NCBI GenBank assembly: GCA_029448655.1
Contig: JACCLO010000007.1
Span: 434,001 to 498,000 of the forward strand
DNA from: Wolfiporia cocos
Taxonomy: Eukaryota; Basidiomycota; Agaricomycetes; Polyporales; Phaeolaceae
Direction: 5' to 3'
DNA: 64,000 nt
Shown here in pieces: positions 1 through 8,768 of the stretch; positions within the stretch are counted from its first letter, which is position 1, and each line of letters opens with the position of its first letter. The notes under the pieces were generated by a model. It was not told the DNA's origin. It worked only from the letters and a program-made list of their open reading frames with translations, and searched no databases. Both the position numbers and the translations under genes were made by a program.

Positions 1-919
1 CTGCTTATGCTGTGTATAGGTCCTGTTTTACGTGACACCGGAGTTGTCATTGACTCCTCTCAGATAGGCCAAGTTCCGTTTCCCAAATGCAAATGCTCTT
101 GGCAAAGGAGATGCTGACACTGGGTGCTGAGCGGTGCTGAGAGTGCTTATTACCGGGCAAGGTCGTAAGGGTAATTATTGGTCAGTAACAGCACTGAACG
201 TACGTACTTCAGTTGCATGTAAAAAAGAGAGCAGCCGAAGCTGGTGCGATCGCGCAAACTTTTGTGAGTAACAGGCCACAACTAAATCATGTACAGTAAA
301 CTCACCAAACAGGCGCATCAGCGCTCAATACATGCCCTTAAACATCAAATTCTCAGTTACAAGACACTTGACAAGTTAAAATACACATATGCCAGAATAC
401 CTTTGAGGTACGATGTAATTGTGGAATGCAACACTCCAACACAAAGGATTCATTTGTATAGCACTACACAGTAGTTCTGCATATCAAATGTCAGTGTTGT
501 GACGAGGATATTTATTGACAGACGAGATGTGAGGTCATCTTAGGGGTCAGTGCTGCATTGATGTTGCTGCGTTGATGTTGAGGTTAATGAGCTAGGCACT
601 GTCAATGGAAATAAGTTGATAGGTCAGGCCGCATCCGAGGAAAAGGCAATCCCCATCGGGGCACGGAAAAGGGCCAGCTCGAGGAGTGCACTGCGGCCGG
701 CTATAGGGATCATCATGTCCGCGTATGATATACGCCGAGTAGTTTCCAGGAGACTCATCGAGCAGGATGCGTTGCGGTTCACTAATATACTCTTGTAGAC
801 AGTCGCATCAGTGGGTCCACCAGTCATGGCCAGAGGGAATACTTCAAAGGGGAAGACATGCAAATAATTGTATAGCTCCAGGGTATGTCAAAGTCATAGT
901 ACACACCGAGAGGACGCCC
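1..919. other. No recognisable gene
   Basis: Nothing here is supported as a gene. A minus-strand frame open over 624-863 (79 codons) has no family resemblance I recognise and no clear splice partners. The sequence is mixed-composition intergenic DNA downstream of the SEC13 stop codon. Confidence 0.4.
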
Positions 920-2275
920 TTAGCTGGCCATGTCACTCACGCACTCCCAGACTCCCTTCAAGTTCTCCTTCCATAACGTGACCTTCCCGTCGCCACAGCT
1001 CACCGCCAAGATGTTGCCCGCCAGGCTCCACGATACCCGCCAAACGACGTCGGGGAACTTGCCTGCGGGCGCATGCGTGCCCGTCGTCGGCGAGACGGCT
1101 GCAGACGAAGGGTCAAGTGCAGTTTTGACCCACGGAGATGTGGGTGTATCTTTCGTCCAAATAAGCACAGTCTTGTCCTGCATTTAGGGGGTATCAGCAC
1201 GCATCGCTGCGAACTATCTGAATGGCGCACCTGAGACGCAGTGGCAATGTAGCTGCGCGGGAGGCCGATGTTCGGTGCCCACGCAACATCGCGCACCCAG
1301 TCAGTATGCCCGTCGAGCACGTCCTCCTCAACCCACGCCTGCGTATCGTCGCGGAAGCCCCATATCTTCACCAAGTTGTCGCAGCCCGCACTTGCAAAGC
1401 GTTTCACGCCCTGCAGCGCAGCAGGAGGCTGACCGGGCAACGTAGTTGGCTGCGGCGCAATGAGCGAGCCCGGCTGTACTGCGGGCGCCCACGAGACGGC
1501 GTTGCATCCAATGGCGTGGCCCTCGAAGACGTCGGCACCCCATTGGCCGTCGTCTGGGGGAGTGGGTGAGCAGTAACAAGGTGGGTGTGGAATGTGACAC
1601 ACCTTTGAACGTTAGGACGGAGATAGTACCATCAGAGGATGCGCATGCGAGGATTGCGCCAAGTTCGTGTGGTGCCCAGGACACCGAATTGACTACGTAT
1701 TACAGGTTATTTCGCGCGTTGTGAGCGCAAGAGAACAGTGAGAACGCGTACCTGAGGCTTTGTGTAATGTATGCTCCTTAATCTTTGCCCAGCCTCCTGG
1801 CACCGGTCCTTGTGCAGGTTGTTCCTTCCAGATTATGACCTTGCCGTCGTAAGAACATGACGCAAGGATCTGCCCAAACTTTGGGTAAGCCCAAGCCACC
1901 TGCCAGACAGGGCCTGTATGCCTGAAAACACGCGCGTATAAACGGTGCATGCCACAATAGCGCCGTCGCACGAGCAACAAGGTCGGAGACGCACCCCTTC
2001 AATGTTTGGCCAGCTTTCGGTGTCTCCCCGTCTACAACGTCAAATACTCGGACAGTTCGGTCAGAGGAGCAGGTTGCAAGACGTTTTCCATAGTAGTCTA
2101 GTTGCGCATCATGCTGCTGAATGTCAGTACGCGTCGCTGCTGTACAAGACACGGTCGCGTACAATCATGTCTTCATGGGACGTCTCTATCGGGACCGGAT
2201 CTGCGGTATTGTTGCTGGCTGTCTACAGCATTCATTATAATCTAGTATGAGCGCCGTTTACATAGGGCTCACCAT
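920..2275 (-). CDS. SEC13: SEC13, WD40 protein of COPII coat and nuclear pore
   Basis: SEC13 is a small beta-propeller protein. It pairs with SEC31 in the outer COPII coat and sits in the Nup84/Nup107 complex of the nuclear pore; in fungi it is also a SEACAT/GATOR2 subunit. Seven exons can be joined in phase: 2275-2273, 2222-2163, 2113-1995, 1921-1752, 1692-1603, 1553-1231 and 1177-920. They total 1023 nt, or 340 residues, close to the family length. The N-terminal [20 protein letters not shown] block, the [10 protein letters not shown] blade, [17 protein letters not shown] and the C-terminal [20 protein letters not shown] are diagnostic. The first exon is only the ATG, followed at once by a GTGAGC donor; the second exon starts after a TAG acceptor and contains no ATG of its own. 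Introns are 49-73 nt. The identification is secure; the ATG-only exon is inferred from phase and splice signals. Confidence 0.95.
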
Positions 2276-2640
2276 CGCAAGTTACAGGAATTGGTGTACA
2301 ATATGGTCGGTAGTGGCAACGTGGGCCTACTCAACGCGGTTCGGTTACGTTGTGATCATGTGATCTCTCAGTTTGCTTGAAGACGAACCAAACCAGCGAA
2401 CCAATCATACGTCATACGCCTGATTATAGTAGTACCGCAGTACTAAGAGTCTTTATGCTGTCATACAGTGTGAGGCTTATTATCCCTGAAGGGTTATTGC
2501 GACAGCAAACCTTTTCTGTGACAAGTCCCCCCCTGGCATCGGCAAAACGCGAACCCTCATATCTAGTCCGCTAACTATTGTAAATACCAGCTCGGTAGAT
2601 ATATGTAGATACGAGCAGATACTACGTGCGGGGTAATGGC
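2276..2640. other. Upstream region of SEC13, no gene seen
   Basis: This stretch should carry the SEC13 promoter. I see no confident TATA box and no coding signal. A short AT-rich sequence with GTAGATAC-type words at 2597-2623 resembles one near 5898-5920, which may mark a dispersed repeat. Confidence 0.3.
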
Positions 2641-2851
2641 AGGATCAACGAGGACCGAAATATAATTTGTAGGATCAATGAGGACCGAAATACTATTTTC
2701 AGGATCAACAAGGACTGACAAGTTATTTGCAGGATCAACGAGGACCGAGATATTATTTATAGGATCAACGAGGACTGAAATGTCAAATTGCAGGATCACA
2801 GAGGACAGATATATCAATTGCAGGGTTAGAGGGGATGGACATGTTCATTAC
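2641..2851 (+). repeat. Tandem minisatellite, 30-bp unit, about 7 copies
   Basis: Units start at 2641, 2671, 2701, 2731, 2761, 2792 and 2822, each opening with AGGATCAACGAGGACYGA or a variant. The spacing is exactly 30 nt for the first four steps, then 31 and 30. The last two copies are the most diverged. Because 30 is a multiple of three, the array is open on both strands and would encode ten-residue repeats (GSTRTEILF-type on plus, SVLVDPxNxI-type on minus). No gene context supports translation, so I treat it as a non-coding minisatellite. Confidence 0.9.
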
Positions 2852-3472
2852 AGGACTGTCACAGCAGTAGTACCAATGGCAGTTAAAAGACACATGGCTT
2901 TACTTAATATGCACAGTCCCTCAGAGAGCACATAAAACAGAAGCTCATAGATTCATGCACAACAGATCAGTTACAACTACCATAAGGATTGAATAGCTTT
3001 GTTGAAGCAAGGAGGACATCCATGATGGCACCCCGTCGAGTATAGGTGCCAGTACTACTTTCCACTAAAGCACATGAAGCTGGGTGTGTGTAGTATGGGA
3101 AGGCATCTGGGTATCTGAGCATGATGCGGCTCCCATCCGATTTAGTAAGTCCCTTACTTGATCAGGCAACCCTTTGTGTCATACTTTGTAATCTGTCATA
3201 CTTTCAGTCGGCTCTCAAAACTTGTAAAGTACCATACAGACTAGCTCTCGATGCTGTTAACGCGTGCATCCTTTTTTCTCTCAAACCATGTTGGGGTTTA
3301 GGCTGTTGCCCATGCATGCCTCACCCATCCGCCACTCTCCCCTGTCTCTCTTTTCTTTCTCCTTCCACTCTTGATGCCGCGTGTTGTGGTCTTTGGAATT
3401 GCACATGTATATGCGCAGCTCGTCCTGGCGCCTCGGCCAGGTCCCGCAGTGGCTCGACCATAGAGTTTCAGT
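2852..3472. other. Intergenic, no gene seen
   Basis: A 128-codon plus frame (3121-3507) is rich in Cys and Leu, runs into the adjacent repeat and lacks family features; I regard it as chance. Nothing else is supported. Confidence 0.35.
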
Positions 3473-3673
3473 CAAATATCTTAATCTGCCAAGTGCCCTT
3501 TGCTTAAGAAAATGCAGTTGCGAACTAGGTTTGCACGCAGATTAATCTGGCGCAGCTGAGCAGATTAATCTACCGTGAAAATAAAATACAACACCGGGAT
3601 TCGAACCAAAGGCCCAAGCAGACGAAGATAACAGTGTATCATAGCGCAATAGCCGACTGAGCTATGGCAGGAA
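3473..3673 (-). mobile_element. tRNA-derived SINE-like element, copy A
   Basis: Read on the minus strand, the head carries a pol III A box (TAGCTCAGTCGG, complement at 3653-3664) and a perfect B box (GGTTCGAATCC, complement at 3597-3607). An unrelated tail follows, ending at the ATATTTG boundary at 3473. The head keeps the tRNA order of boxes but has no matching 3' acceptor strand, so it is a tRNA relic rather than a working tRNA. Compared with copy B it has about 23 extra bases in the tail, with the AGATTAATCTG motif repeated. I see no convincing target-site duplication. Confidence 0.7.
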
Positions 3674-3956
3674 CTGTGAACATTAAACAATCAAAATATA
3701 TATAGGATTCACACAGAACTTCGTTTTCGCAATCTCTACATCTGCTTCAATACAAATGCAAATATCTTTGGGAAGCACTGGTCATAGTGTATTGACCTTT
3801 TACATGCCAACTTGCTCCAGATCATGCTATGTCACACAAGTAGCCACTATCATTAATTGTTCGTACTTGCAGTAGTAGCTAGTCTCCTTAAATCTGAGTG
3901 CGAAAATTAAGTGTGAATACAACCTATATATATTTTATTCATTTGAAATTAACCAT

Positions 3957-4133
3957 TGCTGCCATAGCTCAGTCGGCTATTGCGCTATGATACACTGTTA
4001 TCATCATCTGCTTAGGCCTTTGGTTCGAATCCCGGTGTTATATTTTATTTTCATGGTAGATTAATCTGCGTGCAAACCTAGTTCGCAACTGTGATTTCTT
4101 AAGCGAAGGGCACTTGGCAGATTAAGATATTTG
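3957..4133 (+). mobile_element. tRNA-derived SINE-like element, copy B
   Basis: This is the same element as copy A in the opposite orientation. Its A box TAGCTCAGTCGG lies at 3965-3976 and its B box GGTTCGAATCC at 4022-4032. It shares the tail through CACTTGGCAGATTAAG and ends at the same ATATTTG boundary. The two copies stand head to head, about 280 bp apart. The pair could be two independent insertions or the long terminal inverted repeats of one fold-back element spanning 3473-4133. Confidence 0.7.
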
Positions 4134-4640
4134 TGTCACAGATTCTGGGCCATCGCCTAGGATCTGCCCTCTCCGTGGGTCGAACGCGTAAACTGGTGCG
4201 TTCAAGGTCACGTGGCCTATAGATTAGATATCGATTGTCGTAGATAGTAGGGTTACGGCCCGTCCTCCCCGCCGGTCCGCTCACGTGTTAGGTAGATGGC
4301 GTTTGTATGGCGTGCTATGACGTTAGGTGCACAGCCCCCTTTAGGGTGGGTCTATCCTCGATAGTTACGCGGTCTCTACCTGTATATATAGTACGTCGAA
4401 CTGGGGCTTACTCCCCAGTTCTGTCAATCTCGTTATTGGGGGCGCTTCCCCTCTTACTGCTACCACTAGGCGTGCTCCCCTTGAAGTCCTCGTCACCACA
4501 CCTCGCCGACACCTTGAGACGGCGTTGTACCTCGGCCTATCACGCGGGCTAGGGCAGAGAGATAGGGTGTATAGAGAGAGAGTAGAGGGTTAAAGGCACG
4601 TCTATGTCAGTTTGTGACAATTTGACTGAAGTCCCTCCTC
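4134..4640. other. Intergenic with short hairpin and TATA-like run
   Basis: A TATATATA run lies at 4383-4390, just upstream of an 8-bp hairpin (AACTGGGG at 4399-4406, CCCCAGTT at 4413-4420). A GAGAGAGAG stretch occurs near 4575. Such features can occur in solo LTRs, but no terminal repeats or second copy are visible, so no element is called. Confidence 0.3.
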
Positions 4641-5389
4641 GACCTCGGGAAGCAGACCCACGATGGATGGGCAGACGGCTCCGTCGAGCTGTGCATCATG
4701 CATCATGCGCAGATGTTTGAGACGTACTCCGATACGGTGTTCAATAGGTGCATGCGCTTCTGTCTTGTGTGCCTGGTGGATACTCATGCGTCCGCAGCCT
4801 TGCGATTGAGTCGCAGCTCGCCAATGTACCGGACGTGGTGGATCACTTGTGGGTCGTTATCTGCGGAAACCATGGTATGACTAACACGATTGCAATTGCG
4901 CCTGCGCCGCAGTGTGTACATGGTCAGTGACAGGCACTGTCCACATTCATTCCAAATTCGCTGACGCTCGGTAGAACGATGACTTGTACTTTGCCCATCC
5001 GATGTACCCCACGAGTTTCTACACCTCCGGTGCATGTATACTGTGCTGCGCAACTGCCTGCTCGGCTGCCTGCTAATCATTATCTAGGTGTTTGCTGCAC
5101 ACAATGAGCTGTACTCAAATAATTTTGAGCAGGTGTCTGTGCTTTTTTCCTGCCTCTTCTGCCTCTCCCCCCCTCCTCCCATGTCCCCGCCACTCCTGAT
5201 GTGTGATGACGACTGTACCCCAGCAGTATCACGGTCATGCTCCTGTTCAGCTCCGTCGCTGCCACGCTCACAGACTTGCACAAGTTCTAGACCTGCTACA
5301 CCACCATCTGTGCCACATCGATTGTGCTCATCCTTCCCATATGCCCCCATGCACTACCATGCCCACACGCAACTGATGCATGCATCCGG

Positions 5390-5640
5390 CACAGGGCTTC
5401 ATTATCCTCTGCGGAGCCTTGAGCTTGTATCGTGCACATCATCTCAGGCACGGTGCGCATGTGCTTCTCGATCATCTACTCACTCATCCTTAGGTTTGGG
5501 CTGTCAATTGATGCCACAGCATACTCGAAGATCATGCAGCATTGCCTGGCCGGCGCAGACTGTACTAATATGGTTGTGCACATGCATATTACAAATAAAT
5601 CGAGGTTTTATTGGCATTGCACTGTGTGAATACAATTTCG
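5390..5640 (+). pseudogene. Possible relic of ThrE/DUF1212-type membrane transporter
   Basis: The frame around 5432-5629 contains ISGTVRMCFSIIYSLILRFG followed by LSID. This resembles the conserved helix of fungal threonine/serine-exporter-like (DUF1212) proteins. A hydrophobic stretch in a broken frame near 5225-5285 (SITVMLLFSSVAATLTDL) could be another helix. Stops and frame changes interrupt everything upstream, and no start or splice pattern joins the pieces. I read it as a decayed fragment at best; chance similarity is possible. Confidence 0.3.
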
Positions 5641-5716
5641 TCTAAGGGCTGCATGGTTGGAACCGGTATTCTAGAGCGGTGCTCCCGCACTGCCGGCTGC
5701 CCAAGCAACCACTACT

Positions 5717-5830
5717 GTAAGGTCCTCGCAATAGCAAGGGCCTCAGGTAAGGTCCTTGCAATAGCAAGGGCCCTCAGGTGAGGTCCTTGCAAGAACGTGT
5801 CCCTTGGGTGCTTGCTATTGCGCGGACCTG
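5717..5830. repeat. Fold-back cluster: two direct copies plus one inverted copy
   Basis: Two direct copies of an approximately 30-bp unit containing AGGTCCTTGCAATAGCAAGG start near 5719 and 5749, with a partial third near 5781. An inverted copy (CTTGCTATTGCGCGGACCT) lies at about 5811-5829. Each unit has an internal small hairpin (CCTTGC, AATA, GCAAGG). The arrangement resembles a miniature inverted-repeat structure, but no boundaries or target duplications can be defined. Confidence 0.6.
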
Positions 5831-5944
5831 CTACTATAAGGGGGTTATATATGAGTATACCGGTCCGGCTACAGTTACAGGACCTGCTAGGTAGTATATC
5901 TACATAGATACGAGTAGATCTACAGCCTCGCACTTGGCTGACGG

Positions 5945-6021
5945 TGTTGGAATAAACCAGCAGGGGCATACCACTACTCCACGGTGGAGTAGTGGTATGC
6001 CCCTGCTGGTTTATTCCAACA
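5945..6021. repeat. Near-perfect 77-bp palindrome
   Basis: Two 38-nt arms are exact reverse complements around a single central base at 5983. The left arm begins TGTTGGAATAAACC at 5945; the right arm ends GGTTTATTCCAACA at 6021. Flanking bases do not extend the match. Identity of both arms implies a recent origin or ongoing homogenisation. There is no coding or terminator context. Confidence 0.95.
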
Positions 6022-6975
6022 GATGGTGTACCCGAGATACATCACGCCTTGATCTATCGGCACATGAAGGCAGAATTATCCCGTACGTAAGACCGCGTAA
6101 CATACAGGTTGTGTCTTTGCGCATTCTGACGTTTCACAACAATTTGCCAAGTGGACAATCTAGTTAGTGGTTGGGCGAAGGGGAGAGGGTTGCTAGTTGA
6201 TTAACCTACGCTAATGGGACTAGGATGCCATCAAGCGTCTCAAGTCTGGTTCAGATTCGCCCACATCGGCCTATACAAGAACAATGGCGAGTGAGATACT
6301 CGTCGGACTTCAAAACATGCAGGCGGCATGCACTGAAACCAAACGTTCCATATTGATCGCTGAACAGACAATCCTAGTCGTCAGCGCGCCGCAGGCACGC
6401 TTCATGCCACTCTGTTCGCTGCGTCCGTTGCGTTGCGCTCCCGTGCACTTACTGATTTCTAATGGGTATGCTGCATGCCATATGTTCAAATTATCCGAAG
6501 TGGCGATAGTATGGCGGGTGGAACTATCTGACTATTGAGCTAGAGATAGATTCTCTAATTATAGCCTGAGGCATTGTTTTCTGGAACTTACACTTACTAA
6601 AAGTTGCGACAGTGGCGTGATCACTCGATCATGCTTCACGGCTGTGCCACGTGATCTGCAAGAGAGAGAGAGAGACAACCATTTATATCCCACAGTCAGT
6701 ATCCTAAGTACATGTGCGGCAGCTAACGAGAGCCCAAGGTCAAAGGTGATAGTTTACGAAAGACACGAGTAGGGTGGTGTGCGGGGTCGTACGTCGGTTA
6801 TGTATCGTAGGAGAGGGCGAGCAGATGGAAGAAGCCCCGAGGTTAGGCGACACCAATCGCTCTAGTGATACGTAGAGAGAAAAGAAAAGAAAAGAAAATG
6901 GGAGGTGAAAACTAAGAGGAAAAGTACGTAGCAGAAGAACCCGGACTTCTTGCAAGGTGGCCTGTGGGAAGGCGG
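6022..6975. other. Intergenic with AG microsatellite
   Basis: A run of about seven AG dinucleotides starts at 6661. A purine-rich AGAAAAGAAAAG stretch lies near 6882-6895. I see no gene; the minus-strand frame 6740-6955 lies just past the stop of the next ORF and has no recognisable features. Confidence 0.35.
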
Positions 6976-8331
6976 TCAGGTACGAGAACGGATAGTCATG
7001 GATACGCGTCCGTGGAAGTGGGAGGTGATGACGCCGTAGTTAAAGTCATGGATGGCGCTCTCGAGCGCTTTGAGTATATGGCCGTCGTCGGCATCGGTGA
7101 ATGAGAGGAGAACAGAGGAGTGCGTCTTGTGGTCAGGGATGTTGGGGTTCATCCAACGTATGAAGTGAGGTGTAAAGGGGTATGGTCGTGGAGCAATGGT
7201 GTAGAAGGGAGTTTGACGGAGTGCGTGAAAGAATTCGTCGGCAAGGTCTTGATTGGTGACTTGAGTGCCGTCAGCATAGCGACAGGCGATGCCGTTGATT
7301 TGGACAGTGTAAGTGTTAGGGATTGGGGTGGGAGGTTTGGTATTACGAATCATGTCGAGGGAAGGTGTAGGTCCGATGGGGTGGTCGTACATGGGAGGTT
7401 CCAGGAGGTTGGTCATAGTTTGATCAACCCAAAGCGGTCTGCATGATTGAGGAGGAGAATCGTCGGTGGTGTCCGCAGGGGTAGCCACGGAGGGAGGAGT
7501 GGTTATGGGTGAAGGGAGTGGGGGTGCAGATGGGATGGGTGATTGAGAGACGGGTGAGCGAATTGGGGGAGTGAGACGTCGGCCATCAGGGCCAAAATAT
7601 TGGGGAAACATGGCACGTTCAGCGAGGGTGCCATAATTGATGGCGTAGTCTTCGGCGGATAGTTCCGAAGGAGTGGGCGTGGGTGAGTTGTGGGTGAGTT
7701 GGGGGTGAGCAGTGTTGTCCGAATCCGCTGTATGAGCGGATGGTGTGGGGGAGTGGTTGCGTGTGGGAGGAGGCGGTGGGGTAGTGGACTGTTTAGGTGA
7801 TTTGACGGTAACAGTCGGGGTTGAGGTAATCGCTGGTGAGGTTACAGGAGGGGTAGGGTTGGGAGTAGGTGGTTTGTTGGGTACCCAATGGAGTTTGGGC
7901 AGGGGTGTTTTGCGTCGTGGGATTCGGGATGTGGTGACTAAGTGTTTGATGTATGGCGCCTGATGGGTCTGGATAGTGGTGCGTACAGCAGGCGGTGAGG
8001 GTGGAGGTGTGGGAATAGGGTAGGGCATAGGGTTGGGAAAAGTAGGCGCCAGAATGGCGTCTAAGTGGTTGGCGAGTTGGCGGACTGTGTCTCGCACTGT
8101 GAGTAAGGTGAGGGCTTCGGTGTGAGCGATTTCGTCAGCTCCATGTTGGATTGCGGTAAAGAGGTAGGATACGTGAGTCTTCCAAAGTGGAAGAGCATAG
8201 TTGGAGGAGTTGGTTTCGTGTGCCCGGTGGATACTCTGGGCAGCGTTGAAAAGTAGATCAAATGCAAAGGTGGCGGATGTGGTTTCGGTTTGGACCCTCT
8301 GGGTGTTGGGGACGGTGCGTTGGGTGTTCAT
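6976..8331 (-). CDS. Proline/threonine-rich ORF resembling retroelement ORF1/Gag
   Basis: This is a single uninterrupted frame of 451 codons, unlike its intron-dense neighbours. Residues 1-90 look alpha-helical. About 100-300 is low-complexity Pro/Thr/Ser with many PTPPP-like words. The last 90 or so residues are folded-looking and include FIRWMNPN and HSSVLLSFTDADDGHILKAL, similar in style to the RNA-binding region of fungal non-LTR retrotransposon ORF1 proteins. No CCHC knuckle and no reverse transcriptase lies downstream. It may be the 5' part of a truncated LINE or an orphan Gag-like gene. Function is unproven; a cellular low-complexity protein remains possible. Confidence 0.45.
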   Translation of the reverse strand: MNTQRTVPNTQRVQTETTSATFAFDLLFNAAQSIHRAHETNSSNYALPLWKTHVSYLFTAIQHGADEIAHTEALTLLTVRDTVRQLANHLDAILAPTFPNPMPYPIPTPPPSPPAVRTTIQTHQAPYIKHLVTTSRIPRRKTPLPKLHWVPNKPPTPNPTPPVTSPAITSTPTVTVKSPKQSTTPPPPPTRNHSPTPSAHTADSDNTAHPQLTHNSPTPTPSELSAEDYAINYGTLAERAMFPQYFGPDGRRLTPPIRSPVSQSPIPSAPPLPSPITTPPSVATPADTTDDSPPQSCRPLWVDQTMTNLLEPPMYDHPIGPTPSLDMIRNTKPPTPIPNTYTVQINGIACRYADGTQVTNQDLADEFFHALRQTPFYTIAPRPYPFTPHFIRWMNPNIPDHKTHSSVLLSFTDADDGHILKALESAIHDFNYGVITSHFHGRVSMTIRSRT

Positions 8332-8768
8332 GGTGGGAGAGACGGTGCGTGGGGGTCGGCGTATGGGTGGACGGTACGTGAGCGCCTAAGGCGGTGGTGG
8401 TGGTAAGAGAGAAAGGAGGGTCGCCACGTGATCTGCAATCCTCGTTACTTGGCCGTTGAGGACAAGAACATTTGCTAAGTATACAGATTTTTCTGCTCCG
8501 TCCACGGAGCCGACTACGTCGGTAACGTACAAGATCAAAGGAGGGACTCAACTAGGACGCCAATAGATAGTAGTAACGTATAAGGGAGTTGTCAACGGGT
8601 GCCAAATTGCATATAGGCGCCGGTTGGACCCCGTTGGATAGGATATAGTGAGCGTGAGCAATGAGCAATCAATGGCAAATCAATGGCTGCTGCAGAGATA
8701 TGGAATGCGGATCTAATTTAGCATGCATTGATAGTGATATAGATAGCGGACATTATCAATGCACTGCT

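Noticed and set aside
3590..4040. The two tRNA-like heads considered as functional tRNA genes
   Set aside because: The acceptor stem has no 3' partner, the D stem is imperfect and a shared non-tRNA tail follows, so they are SINE heads.
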